In this document: piece by piece, positions 35,967 to 48,775 of the stretch
How positions within the stretch are numbered: position 1 is the stretch's first letter
Layout of the letters: every line of letters starts with the position of its first letter
Assembly: GCA_040388535.1 (NCBI GenBank)
Contig: JAZKBR010000001.1
Span: 544,821-608,820 of the forward strand
DNA from: Gemmatimonadota bacterium
Lineage (GTDB): Bacteria > Gemmatimonadota > Gemmatimonadetes > Gemmatimonadales > GWC2-71-9
Length of the DNA: 64,000 bases
Direction of reading: 5' to 3'
Made by a program: the position numbers and the translations under genes
Notes under the pieces: model-generated
Seen by the model: only the letters and a program-made list of their open reading frames with translations
The model's database searches: none
What the model was told of the DNA's origin: nothing

Positions 35967-37441
35967 CCACCCTCGGGGCGAATGAACCCACAGCGACCGA
36001 TGTCGTCAGCGCGGTCAAGGCCGCGACGGCGAACGTCGGGCAGCGCACCAAGAGCGGTGGCTTCTCGCTCAGCAAGGCGGGTACCGGCGAGTTCGTGATG
36101 GCCGCCCTCTTCGGCCTCTATCTCGGCTATGCGGTCGTGCGCCTCCCGGAAGTGTTCGTGCAGCTGGCGATCCCGAAACTGCCAATGACGCTGCTGCTGA
36201 TCTTCCTCACCTCGCTGCTCCTGCTGGTGCCCTCGAATGGCTGGGAACTGCTCTGGGCGCAATGCCGCCCGATGCGTCTTGGGGCGATCCTCCTCGGCAT
36301 TGCGATCGGGACGGCACCGATCGGGATCTGGCCGAGCGAGTCGTACGACTTCATCAAGAGCCGGTACATCATCTCGGTCTCGATCTTTCTCTGCTGCATC
36401 GTCTTCCTGCGCGATCGCCGGACGTTCCGGCTCGCGGCGGCGATCTATGTGCTCTGCGTCGGTGCCGTGTCCTACAACGTGATCAAGACCTACGACCCCA
36501 ACGGGCCCGTGCTCAACGAAGACGGCGATGTGATCGATCCCGCCGTCTTGGCCAGCCGTCCCGAACTGCGGCGCCTTCAGGTCGTCGGGGTCTCGCTCGA
36601 CTCCAATGACTTCGGCGCCATTCTCGCCACGACCTTCCCGCTCGCGCTCTGGCTCTCGGTCGGGAATTTCCGTCGTCGGGTGTTCTGGACCGGCGTCGCC
36701 GGGCTCTTCGTCATGGCGGTTGTCCCGACGCAGTCGCGCGGCAGCATGCTCGGCTTCATGGCCGCGGCCACCGTACTCATTGGCGCCGGCGCGCGAGGAT
36801 GGCGACGATGGCTCACGATCCTGTTAGTCGGGGCGGGTGTCGGCGCGTTCATACTCATGGCCACCGGTATGGGGAGTGCCGACCGCTTCAGCGATTTCGG
36901 CGCTGGCGACTACAACGTCAGCGGCAATGAAGGGCGACTCTATTTCTGGAAGCAGGGCTTCGTCTGGATGCTCAAGCGTCCGTGGGGCTACGGCATCGCC
37001 AACTTCCCGACTTACTTCGGCGAATTGAACGGCCCCGAGCGCGCGGCCCACTCCACCTGGGTGCAGTACGGCATGGAGCTGGGTGTCGCCGGCATCGTGA
37101 CCTTCGTGCTCCTCTGCAAGAGTGTCGTCGGTGGACTCCGCAAGCTGCGCAAGGCCGCGGTCCAGCAGCGCGACACCGTTCCTGAGGCGAAGGACGAAGA
37201 GGTGCTCGCGGGACATATGCTGGCGGTGATGACCGGGGTGCTGGTGACCGGCTCGTTCCTCGCCAACGCCTACTACGCCCTTACCTACATGGCGCTGGGC
37301 ATGGGCGCGGCCGTCCTCATTGGTACGCCGCTCAAGATGAATGTTTCCGAACCGAAAACCGAGGCACCTGTTCCAGCCGGACGGGGCGTGCTCCCGCGCC
37401 GGCGGTTGCGAGCATTCCCGCAGGCAAAGCCGGGCAGCTGA
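35963..37441 (+). CDS. O-antigen ligase/polymerase-like membrane protein (Wzy/WaaL)
   Basis: A 492-residue polytopic protein with about ten to twelve membrane helices. The large periplasmic loop contains the Wzy_C-type region: PTQSRGSMLGF, NEGRLYFWKQGFVWMLKRPWGYGIANFP, and AAHSTWVQYGMELGVAGIV, including the His of the H-S-x-(Y/W) motif. Such proteins polymerise lipid-linked repeat units or ligate glycans to a lipid. In an EPS locus with Wzc and a priming transferase, polymerase is the more likely role. Notably, no Wzx flippase is evident in the window. ATG 35963 overlaps the CapK-like stop. Confidence 0.85.
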   Translation: MTTLGANEPTATDVVSAVKAATANVGQRTKSGGFSLSKAGTGEFVMAALFGLYLGYAVVRLPEVFVQLAIPKLPMTLLLIFLTSLLLLVPSNGWELLWAQCRPMRLGAILLGIAIGTAPIGIWPSESYDFIKSRYIISVSIFLCCIVFLRDRRTFRLAAAIYVLCVGAVSYNVIKTYDPNGPVLNEDGDVIDPAVLASRPELRRLQVVGVSLDSNDFGAILATTFPLALWLSVGNFRRRVFWTGVAGLFVMAVVPTQSRGSMLGFMAAATVLIGAGARGWRRWLTILLVGAGVGAFILMATGMGSADRFSDFGAGDYNVSGNEGRLYFWKQGFVWMLKRPWGYGIANFPTYFGELNGPERAAHSTWVQYGMELGVAGIVTFVLLCKSVVGGLRKLRKAAVQQRDTVPEAKDEEVLAGHMLAVMTGVLVTGSFLANAYYALTYMALGMGAAVLIGTPLKMNVSEPKTEAPVPAGRGVLPRRRLRAFPQAKPGS

Positions 37442-37445
37442 GGCG

Positions 37446-38591
37446 ATGCGCGTCTTGCTGGTCACCGGCGTGATGCCCACGCCGTTCCGGCCAACCAAGG
37501 GGACCTTCAACGCCGCTCTCGTGGCCGGGCTGCGCGACGCGGGCGACGATGTCCGCGTGGTGGCGCCGGTCCCCTGGACCGATCGCCTCCGGGTCACGCC
37601 AGGCATGAAGCCTGATCCGACGGCGCGCTACCCGCTCTGGTTCTATCCCCCGCGACTCGCCCACGCCGGCCACCATCGCTGGATGCAGCTCACAGTGCTG
37701 CCTGCGGTGCGGCGGCTGACCCGGTCGTGGCGTCCGGATATTGTGCTGGGCTACTGGGCGCATCCCGATGGCACGGTCGCCATGGCCGCAGCTCGGGAGT
37801 TGGGCGTGCCGGGGGTGTTGCTCGTCGGTGGATCGGACATTCAGCTGCTCACGGCCGAGCCGGCGCGGCGCGCGATCATCCTTGAAACACTGCTCGCCGC
37901 CGACCGCGTGCTCGCCGTCGGAGCGCCGTTGCGGGAACGAGTCATCGCGCTCGGCGTGCCGGCGGACCGCGTCGGCGTCTTCCAGCGCGGAGTCGATGCG
38001 GCACAGTTTCATCCCGAGCACCCCGCTGCAGCTCGCGAGCGGCTCGGTCTCCCGGTCGATCGACCCATCGCCCTCTGGGTGGGCCGGATGGTTCCGGTCA
38101 AGGGACTCGAAGTCCTGCTCGATGCCTGGCCCAATGTGCGTGGGGGCAGCGCGCGACCGCTCCTGCTCCTGATTGGTGATGGCGAAGAGCGCGAAGCACT
38201 CCACCGCCGGGCCGCGTCCATGGAGGCCGAGGTCCGCTTCATCGGCAGCGTGGCACACGAGGCGCTCGCCGACTGGTACCGGGCCGCCGATGTCGTCGTA
38301 CTTCCCTCGCGATCGGAAGGGATTCCCAATGTGCTGCTCGAAGGACTCGCCTGCGGCACGCCGTTCGTGGCGAGCGATGTGGGCGGCGTGAGTGAATTGC
38401 TGGAACCGCACAGTCGCGCGATTCCGCCAGGCAAAGCGGTGGCGCTCGCCGATGCCCTCTCGGCGGCGCTCGACGCGCCGGCAATGACCCGCCGCGCCGC
38501 GACCCAGGTGCTCGATCGGCGCGAGGCGATCGCTGCCTTCCGCAACGCTTTGCAGAATGTCCTGATCGAGTCGATCGAGCCGGCATCGTGA
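37446..38591 (+). CDS. glycosyltransferase, GT4
   Basis: A 381-residue GT-B enzyme. The N-terminus MRVLLVTGVMPTPFRPTKGTF and PDIVLGYWAHPDGT are typical. The donor half has VGVFQRGVDAAQFHP, ALWVGRMVPVKGLEVLLDA and the E-x7-E motif SRSEGIPNVLLEGLACGTPFVAS with VGGVSEL. ATG 37446 is preferred; a longer in-frame start at 37341 lies inside the polymerase gene. It sits 4 bases after the polymerase stop and overlaps the next gene by 4 bases. The sugar specificity is unknown. Confidence 0.9.
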   Translation: MRVLLVTGVMPTPFRPTKGTFNAALVAGLRDAGDDVRVVAPVPWTDRLRVTPGMKPDPTARYPLWFYPPRLAHAGHHRWMQLTVLPAVRRLTRSWRPDIVLGYWAHPDGTVAMAAARELGVPGVLLVGGSDIQLLTAEPARRAIILETLLAADRVLAVGAPLRERVIALGVPADRVGVFQRGVDAAQFHPEHPAAARERLGLPVDRPIALWVGRMVPVKGLEVLLDAWPNVRGGSARPLLLLIGDGEEREALHRRAASMEAEVRFIGSVAHEALADWYRAADVVVLPSRSEGIPNVLLEGLACGTPFVASDVGGVSELLEPHSRAIPPGKAVALADALSAALDAPAMTRRAATQVLDRREAIAAFRNALQNVLIESIEPAS

Positions 38592-39646
38592 AGCTTCCCC
38601 GCAATGCCCAGCTCTGGCTGCCAGGCCTCCTGGCGGCGCGCCGACGTCAGCGACAGCATCGCTTCGACCCGGCGCGCCCGGTCACGGTCCATCTGATGTT
38701 CGCCGACCACTACGAACCGTACTGGGGGAGGCCCACCGACACGGTCGCGCGCAGCCGGGTTGATCTCTGGCAGCGCAAATGGCCCGTGATCGCCGAACGC
38801 CATCGCGATCACTCGGGCAAGCCGCCGCGATGGACGTTCTTCTATCCGCAGGAAGAGTATCGCGCCGAGCTGCTCGCGCCGCTGGCCGAGATGACCGCAG
38901 CCGGGATCGCCGACGTGGAAGTGCATATCCATCACGACGGCGAGGGAGAGCGCGACTTTCTCGACCGGATGGGCGGCTTTGTCGAGACGCTCGCGAGTCG
39001 GCACAACCTGCTGCACCTCATCGATGGCCGCCCGGGCTTCGGCTTCATTCACGGCAACTGGGCCCTCGACAATGCCCGCCCGGATGGCCGCTGGTGCGGA
39101 CTCAATCACGAGCTGACACTGCTGCGCGATCTCGGCTGCTACGCTGACTTCACCTTGCCGGCAGCTCCCGACCCCTGCCAGACCCGGATTGTCAACGCGA
39201 TCTACTGGGCCGTCGATGACCCGGCACGCCCGCGTTCGCATGACACTGGGGCGCTGGTGGAGCGCGGCGTCGCCAAACCGGCTGACGCCCTGCTCTGCGT
39301 CCAGGGTCCACTCACAGTGCGCCCCCACCCGCGCTACCGGCTGCTGCCGTCGCTCGAAGTCGGCGAGCTGGCGGGATATGCGGCTCCCTCGCCGGGGCGC
39401 GCCGAAGCGTGGCTCGACGCCGCACCGCGCATCGGGAACGACGTGTTCGTGAAGCTCTTCACCCACGGCGCCCCGGAGAAGAATGCCGGGCCACTCCTCG
39501 ACGGTTTCATTGACCGGGTGCTGCGCGATGTGCGCGGCGCCTGCGATGCGCGCGGCTGGCAACTGTCGTTCGCGACGGCCTGGGAGTGCTACCGCGCGGT
39601 GCTCACCGCCGCGGCGCTGCCACTCCCGCCAGAGGTCGGCTCGTGA
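38588..39646 (+). CDS. conserved-looking protein of polysaccharide locus, deacetylase-like motifs
   Basis: A 352-residue soluble protein that I cannot assign firmly. Features suggest a metal-dependent carbohydrate-active enzyme: VHLMFADHYEPYWGRP near residue 35 in place of a TFDDG-like motif, VEVHIHHDGEGE (H-I-H-H) near 114, and GFIHGNWALDN near 146. This order resembles polysaccharide deacetylase/glycoside hydrolase-type TIM-like barrels. No signal peptide is seen. It overlaps the previous stop by 4 bases and the next gene likewise, so it belongs to the same operon. Activity on a sugar intermediate is an inference. Confidence 0.5.
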   Translation: MKLPRNAQLWLPGLLAARRRQRQHRFDPARPVTVHLMFADHYEPYWGRPTDTVARSRVDLWQRKWPVIAERHRDHSGKPPRWTFFYPQEEYRAELLAPLAEMTAAGIADVEVHIHHDGEGERDFLDRMGGFVETLASRHNLLHLIDGRPGFGFIHGNWALDNARPDGRWCGLNHELTLLRDLGCYADFTLPAAPDPCQTRIVNAIYWAVDDPARPRSHDTGALVERGVAKPADALLCVQGPLTVRPHPRYRLLPSLEVGELAGYAAPSPGRAEAWLDAAPRIGNDVFVKLFTHGAPEKNAGPLLDGFIDRVLRDVRGACDARGWQLSFATAWECYRAVLTAAALPLPPEVGS

Positions 39647-40785
39647 GCCGCGACCAGCTGGTCGTCGGCGACGTGACACTCGTCGCTTCCGCAGATCGCG
39701 TCACGCTCTCCGGCGACGTTGGAGTCGGCAGACTCTTCTGGTCGATGCCACCTCGGCCATCGGTCGAACTCCGCGGCGAGCCCTTCGTCGCCGCACTGCT
39801 CCTGAGTGCGATGCGGAGCGGCCGCGATCTGGTGCTGCCGCCCAATGCACCGGTCGACGCCAGCTTTCTGGCCGCGACGACCGAACTTCAGGTGATCTTC
39901 GCCCGCTGGTACACCGCACTCTCGCGGGTCGACATCGTTGCCCCGGAAATCGCCTCACGCGGAAGCGCGAGCGGCCGAATGGTCGGCTACTCCGGCGGCG
40001 TCGACAGCAGCTACAGCGTGCTCCGCGCGGCCGACGGCGCGGATGGTACGGTGCTCTTCGACGGCATCGAATACGGCGAGCCGAACCCGGCGCTGATGTC
40101 GGCGGTGGGCGCCACGCTCACGCAGGCGATGGCCGCACGACACCTGCCCCTCACGACGGTGCAGACCAACGTCAAGTCGGTTGGCCGCGCCACCGGCGGG
40201 TACTGGTCGGAATTCATCGGTGGTGCGCTCGCCTCCATTCCGCACGCGCTCGGTCTGGCCGACTACACCGTGGCCGGGAGCAATTCGTGGGAGAATCTGC
40301 GCCCCTATGGAACGCATCCCTACACCGACCCACTCTGGAGCTCGAGCACGCTCCGCATTCATCATCACGGCACGGAGGCTCTCCGGATCGAGAAGCTCGC
40401 CGCGCTCGCCCAGGCGCCGGACCTGCTGGCCGTGTTGCGCGTCTGCTTTCAGGGTGAGGACTACAACTGCGGTGTCTGCCACAAGTGCCTCCAGACATCC
40501 GCAGCACTGCGAGCACTCGGGCTCGAATCGCCCGCCATGCCGCCACTGCGTGACCCGACGCTCCTTCGTCGCCTTGTCGTGGAGCACGATGGCGACCTGG
40601 TCGACTGGGTCGAGATCCTTACCCCTGGGCTCGAGACACGTGATCCGGCACTGGCGCACGAGCTCGGCCGGCTGATGCATCGCTACCGGCTGCGGAAGGT
40701 CGTCAAGGAGCTCGACGAGGTGCTCCTGAACGGTGGTGGCCGAAAGATGTTGCGTCGGCTTGGTATGATCGGGGCTGCGCCCTGA
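39643..40785 (+). CDS. PP-loop (adenine nucleotide alpha-hydrolase) enzyme with zinc-binding Cys cluster
   Basis: A 380-residue protein. The N-terminal 100 residues have no family that I recognise. The ATP-pyrophosphatase motif MVGYSGGVDSSYSVL (about 107-121) marks a PP-loop enzyme that adenylates a substrate, as in asparagine synthetase B, QueC or ThiI. DYNCGVCHKCLQT near 285 is a C-x2-C-x2-C turn that probably binds zinc, as in QueC-like enzymes. Its place before two CelD/FemAB-like acyltransferases suggests it makes or amidates a building block for polymer decoration. GTG 39643 overlaps the previous stop. Confidence 0.7.
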   Translation: MSRDQLVVGDVTLVASADRVTLSGDVGVGRLFWSMPPRPSVELRGEPFVAALLLSAMRSGRDLVLPPNAPVDASFLAATTELQVIFARWYTALSRVDIVAPEIASRGSASGRMVGYSGGVDSSYSVLRAADGADGTVLFDGIEYGEPNPALMSAVGATLTQAMAARHLPLTTVQTNVKSVGRATGGYWSEFIGGALASIPHALGLADYTVAGSNSWENLRPYGTHPYTDPLWSSSTLRIHHHGTEALRIEKLAALAQAPDLLAVLRVCFQGEDYNCGVCHKCLQTSAALRALGLESPAMPPLRDPTLLRRLVVEHDGDLVDWVEILTPGLETRDPALAHELGRLMHRYRLRKVVKELDEVLLNGGGRKMLRRLGMIGAAP

Positions 40786-41804
40786 TGACGCTCGCCATCG
40801 AGGTGATCACCGAGCCCTCGCGCGTCACCGCGTTGCTCCCCGAGTGGGACGCACTGGCACTGAGTGACCCGCGCAGCTCACCGTACGACTGCGGATCGCT
40901 GGTCACCGGGCTCGGCGGAATTGTGGAACCGATTCAGGCAGCCTATCTGGTCACGGCGCGAAGCACCGATGGCGCACTGGCGGGCGTCCTGCCCTTGCGT
41001 CGCATTCCGCTCAAGACCCGCCTCGGTGGCCATCAGCTTATCGGATACACGCGCTGGCACACCTCGTACTTCGATGCCGCCGTGAACCCGGCCATTCCGG
41101 GAGTGGCCGACACCCTGGTCGCCGGGCTCGCCGAACGACATGACTGGGAACACGGCGACCTGCAATTCATTCGGCCCGATGGAAACCTCTTCCCCGCGAC
41201 CGACGAGACATCGCGCACCGCGGTCGCCGCATCGCAATTGATCCGCAACGCGCATGTCGCCGGGTCGGCGAACGTGAGCGTGATGGCGCACAAGACCGCG
41301 CGCAGGCTGTCGAAGGCCGGGAGCGTCGAATTCACTGGTGCGGTGAGCCTCGGCGACCTCGAGCCGGCCGTACGGTGGTTCGCCGCGCGCCACACCGAAC
41401 GCTGGCGCGATCACGGTGACTCGGCAGAGTTCGCCGAGCCGGAGGCGGTGCAGCGGCTCATCGAGGTAATGGCCCGCGCAGCCCGTGCCGGGTATGGTCG
41501 CGTCGGTACCTTGCGCGTCTCCGGTGAACTGGTCGCGGTGCACCTGGCATTTCGCTGGCGAGATACGCAATACAGCTGGCGAATGGCGCACGACGCTGCC
41601 TGGCAGCAGCTCTCGCCGGGGCGCCTGCTCCTCGCACTGATGATCGAAGATGCATTTGCCGGTGGTTGCGCCAGCTATGATCTTGGGCGGGGAACGGAAG
41701 ACTACAAGCATCTCTGGGAGACCACGATGCGACCACTCTACCGAATCACTTTTCCCGGACAAAGCTGGCGCGCCAGAATCGCGGGCTTCCGGCGACGCGG
41801 CTAG
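40785..41804 (+). CDS. CelD/BcsL-type GNAT (FemAB-like) acyltransferase
   Basis: A 339-residue protein of the FemAB/CelD acyltransferase superfamily: an N-terminal half with LLPEWDALALSDPRSSPY and LPLRRIPLKTRLGG, a central linker SVMAHKTARRLSKAG (a family-typical basic helix), and a C-terminal GNAT half with GRVGTLRVSGELVAVHLAFRWRDTQYSWRMAHD and YDLGRGTEDYKHLWE (C-terminal acyl-donor and acceptor site). Such proteins transfer acyl or aminoacyl groups in cellulose or EPS synthesis and peptidoglycan crossbridges. Its ATG overlaps the previous stop by one base. Confidence 0.8.
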   Translation: MTLAIEVITEPSRVTALLPEWDALALSDPRSSPYDCGSLVTGLGGIVEPIQAAYLVTARSTDGALAGVLPLRRIPLKTRLGGHQLIGYTRWHTSYFDAAVNPAIPGVADTLVAGLAERHDWEHGDLQFIRPDGNLFPATDETSRTAVAASQLIRNAHVAGSANVSVMAHKTARRLSKAGSVEFTGAVSLGDLEPAVRWFAARHTERWRDHGDSAEFAEPEAVQRLIEVMARAARAGYGRVGTLRVSGELVAVHLAFRWRDTQYSWRMAHDAAWQQLSPGRLLLALMIEDAFAGGCASYDLGRGTEDYKHLWETTMRPLYRITFPGQSWRARIAGFRRRG

Positions 41805-41808
41805 CCGA

Positions 41809-42870
41809 ATGCAGGTGCGTGTGGTCCGGACCTCGCGCGCGCTCGCCGGACTGCTCCCGGCGTGGTCAGAGCTGTTCGCGCGTGATCCACGCGGCAACGC
41901 CCGCAACGCACCGACGCTGGTGGTCGCGTTCCACCAGATGTTCCAGCCAGCGGTCTCGCCATTGGTGTTCGTAGTGAGCGATCGCCATGAGCGCATCTGC
42001 GGTGTCCTCCCGCTGGGAATTGCACGCCAACGGGTCGGTCCCCTGATCCTGCGGCGGCTGGTTCCCCTGATCCACTGGCACGCGTACTACTGCGACGCCG
42101 TCGTCATCCCGGAAGCGGGAGAGGCGGTCGGCACAGCCCTCCGCACCGCAATCCGGCAATCAGGGTGGGACCAGCTGGCGCTCCCGCACTTGCGCGCGGA
42201 TTCCTGGCTGCTGGACCCGATGGTCGCACCGTTCCGCGAAATCGACTCGCTTCGCGCCACGGCCGGCCTCCCGTCGCCCCGGATCGCGCTGCCCCGCGAC
42301 CCCGTGCTCCCTGGCCGCAGTGCCGTCAACATGGCGGAACGGGAAGCGAAGTTGCGGGCGTCGGGGTCGATCGAATTGGGATGGCAACTGGTGGGCCCGG
42401 GCTTTCGCGAGGCCGTGGCCGAATTCATTCGGATGCACACAGATCTCAAGACCGTGCAACAGCAAACTGCGAGCTTCCGTCACGGCACCGCGGCCCGCGA
42501 TTTTCCCGCGTGGTTGTTCACTGAAGCCGAGGCGGGACGGGCGCGACTCTTTACCATCCGGCGCAACGGGGTGCTGATTGCGGCCAGCGTGGTGCTTGTC
42601 AGTCACGGCGTAGGGCACTCGTATCGGGTCGCCTGGGCTCCGGAGCTGGCGCAATTCGGCCTGGGCATCCTGCAGACCACGCGACTGATCGAAGCGTGCA
42701 GCGCGCAGGGCGATCTGTTGTTCGACATGGGACCGGGGGCCGAGCCCTACAAATTGAAGTGGCGTCCGGAAGTCACCCCGCTGACGGATCTCGCGGCGAC
42801 GCGGCCCACCTGGCGGGTGCGGGGTGCGAACCACTGGTTGCGACTGCGGGGCCGCCCGCCACTTTCGTGA
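41809..42870 (+). CDS. second CelD/BcsL-type GNAT (FemAB-like) acyltransferase
   Basis: A 353-residue paralogue of the preceding gene. It shares the same plan: LLPAWSELFARDPRGN, VLPLGIARQRVGPLILRR, the linker VNMAEREAKLRASGSIELG, FTIRRNGVLIAASVVLVSHGVGHSYRVAW, and a closing LLFDMGPGAEPYKLKWRPE in place of YDLGRGTEDYKHLWE. Sequence divergence suggests a different substrate rather than a recent copy. ATG 41809 lies 4 bases after the previous stop. It ends the plus-strand polysaccharide block; the large protease gene converges 39 bases later. Donor and acceptor are unknown. Confidence 0.78.
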   Translation: MQVRVVRTSRALAGLLPAWSELFARDPRGNARNAPTLVVAFHQMFQPAVSPLVFVVSDRHERICGVLPLGIARQRVGPLILRRLVPLIHWHAYYCDAVVIPEAGEAVGTALRTAIRQSGWDQLALPHLRADSWLLDPMVAPFREIDSLRATAGLPSPRIALPRDPVLPGRSAVNMAEREAKLRASGSIELGWQLVGPGFREAVAEFIRMHTDLKTVQQQTASFRHGTAARDFPAWLFTEAEAGRARLFTIRRNGVLIAASVVLVSHGVGHSYRVAWAPELAQFGLGILQTTRLIEACSAQGDLLFDMGPGAEPYKLKWRPEVTPLTDLAATRPTWRVRGANHWLRLRGRPPLS

Positions 42871-42909
42871 AGGACGACCCCGCGTCTCTATCGTCGTGAC
42901 CGCAGCGAG

Positions 42910-47274
<4,365 letters not shown>

Positions 47275-47340
47275 ACAGTGCTCTCCAATGCCATTGATCC
47301 GCCACTCCGGCGGCCTCACCCCGTGCGGGTGAGAAATTCC

Positions 47341-47445
47341 CTGGCGCTGGCGACTCGGCTGGCGTGGCATCGGGTGATCCCGAGGCGGTAGCTCCGTGGT
47401 TCTGCGTCCCACCCTTTCGGGTGGTTTGCTCTGGGCAGCGGCCAC
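47341..47445 (-). ncRNA. GEMM-I (cyclic di-GMP-I) riboswitch-like aptamer before the protease gene
   Basis: On the minus strand the core GAGCAAACC, a perfect ACCC-GAAA-GGGU hairpin, then GGGACGCAGAACC and ACGGAGCUACC match the family consensus (GCAAACC, GAAA tetraloop, GGGACGCAAAGCC). A second stem UCGGG-AUCA-CCCGA and a 3' part GCCGAGUCGCCAGCG complete the fold; CGCUG with CAGCG closes P1. The base matching ligand-contact G20 of the Vc2 aptamer is G. A hairpin CUCACCC-GCAC-GGGGUGAG (47315-47335) before the ribosome site may be the expression platform. One deviation is GCAGA where the family has GCAAA. Confidence 0.78.
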
Positions 47446-47466
47446 AACGTGGCGTCAACATATTGA

Positions 47467-47480
47467 GCAAAAGCTTTGCC
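47467..47480 (-). promoter_or_regulatory. sigma-54 promoter of the protease/riboswitch unit
   Basis: On the minus strand TTGGCAAAGCTTTTGCT: GG and GC ten bases apart, TTGGCA at -24 and a perfect TTGCT at -12. The predicted start, near 47455, lies about ten bases before the riboswitch aptamer, as expected for a functional leader. Confidence 0.72.
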
Positions 47481-47837
47481 AACTCTTACTCCCTGTAAAT
47501 CATCGGCTTAAGGCTGTTTTTCTGTATGATTTCTGGTGTAGCTGTATGATTATCTTACAATCTCCTACGAGAGCTTCCGCAATTGCTCCCCTCGGCCGCA
47601 TCCGGGGAGGGCGCTGTGCCGCGTGGCAGGACGCCAACGCCGCTCGGCTGGAGATAGTGTGGCGCGATTGCAACAAAGAGGGCGTGCGTGGGTGCAACGA
47701 GACCACAACCTGGCGATGCCGTCCTCGGGGATCGTGCTGACATCCCGGCCACGACCAACTCGCTAAAACATTCAAATACAACGAGTTACCAGCGGCGTCT
47801 CGGTCGCGGTTCGATCCTTGGCATGAACGGATTTCGT

Positions 47838-47851
47838 GGCACAGCAGGTGC
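47838..47851 (+). promoter_or_regulatory. sigma-54 promoter of the first PEP-CTERM gene
   Basis: TGGCACAGCAGGTGCG: a perfect -24 half TGGCAC, GG and GC ten bases apart, and GTGC at -12. Predicted start near 47863, about 57 bases before the ATG. Confidence 0.68.
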
Positions 47852-47919
47852 GTTAGGGGAGACCGTCAAGACGATCAGACGAAAAACCCGAAACCGAATT
47901 TGACGGAGAGTTACCCCCC

Positions 47920-48675
47920 ATGAAGCAGATCTTCCGTAATGCAGTCGGAGTGGCAGTCGCGGCGATGGCCGTGGTGGCGCCGCTCTCCGCCTCAACCGGC
48001 GACGGTCATTTCCAGCTGCTCAGCAAGGCGGCCCCGAGCGACTGGTTCAACCGGACCGGTGAATTCACGGCCTCGTACAATCCGATCACCCTGCCGACCA
48101 ACACCGCCTTCTCGGTGTTCTGCGTCGACCGGACCGGCTCGATTACGCCGGGCGACAACTACGATGTCTGGGTGAGCGAGATCGCGGCTGGCCCGCTCTC
48201 GAACACCGAGCTCGGCGGCGCCGGTAACCCGGATGCTTACGAGATCTATCGTCGTCAGGCCTTCCTGGTGCAGACCTACTTCGCGATGGGTGGCAACACC
48301 GGCCTCACCGGCAGCGAGAATGACTGGCAGTTCGCGATCTGGGGCCTGAAGGAAGCGGGCGGTCTCGGCGCGACCGCAGCGAGCTTCTTCGCCGCGTTCG
48401 ATGCCCAGGGCACTCTGGCGTGGAACATCATCGTGGCGACCGGCGCCCTCGGCGCAGCCGGCGCGGCGTTCGATGCAACCGACTGGCGCGTGATCACTGA
48501 CGCCAGCAACGACTGCCTCAACAAGGATGGTGGCCCGGCCAAGTGCCAGGAACTGATCTTCAAGAACGGCTCGCCGCCGGAAGAGATCGTGCCGGAGCCG
48601 GCGACGATGTCGCTGCTGGCGATGGGCCTGGCGGGTATGGCCGGTGCAGGCGTCCGCCGCCGGAAGCAGAAGTAG
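47920..48675 (+). CDS. PEP-CTERM surface protein, 251 aa
   Basis: A secreted protein with a signal peptide (VGVAVAAMAVVAPLSAST, about 9-26) and a C-terminal PEP-CTERM sorting tail starting near residue 224: VPEPATMSLLAMGLAGMA, then a short hydrophobic end and RRRKQK. The exosortase is expected to cut near V-P-E-P and release or anchor the protein. The middle domain is Gly/Ala-rich with NDWQFAIWGLKEAGG and two possible Cys pairs; no known function. GGAGAG precedes the ATG by 9 bases. A sigma-54 promoter and a strong terminator flank it, so it is a single-gene unit. Its tail is identical over 18 residues to that of the protein at 57666. Confidence 0.93.
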   Translation: MKQIFRNAVGVAVAAMAVVAPLSASTGDGHFQLLSKAAPSDWFNRTGEFTASYNPITLPTNTAFSVFCVDRTGSITPGDNYDVWVSEIAAGPLSNTELGGAGNPDAYEIYRRQAFLVQTYFAMGGNTGLTGSENDWQFAIWGLKEAGGLGATAASFFAAFDAQGTLAWNIIVATGALGAAGAAFDATDWRVITDASNDCLNKDGGPAKCQELIFKNGSPPEEIVPEPATMSLLAMGLAGMAGAGVRRRKQK

Positions 48676-48704
48676 TCCTCGCTTCAAGCTCCGACTAAAT
48701 TCCC

Positions 48705-48735
48705 AAGCGGGCCCCGAGATCGTCGGGGCCCGCTT
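48705..48735 (+). terminator. intrinsic terminator of the first PEP-CTERM gene
   Basis: A 13-bp perfect stem (AAGCGGGCCCCGA with TCGGGGCCCGCTT), 5-base loop, followed by CGGTTTTCC. Confidence 0.88.
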
Positions 48736-48775
48736 CGGTTTTCCGGCACCTCCCCAGCCATCGAGCGCCCGCCGC

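Larger units (their letters stand above)
47446..47919. other. divergent intergenic region between protease leader and PEP-CTERM gene
   Basis: Apart from the sigma-54 sites at 47467-47480 (minus) and 47838-47851 (plus), it holds an A/T-rich stretch (about 47505-47570), unusual in this window, and a CTCCCC/GGGGAG hairpin at 47586-47609. No gene is recognised. Confidence 0.6.
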
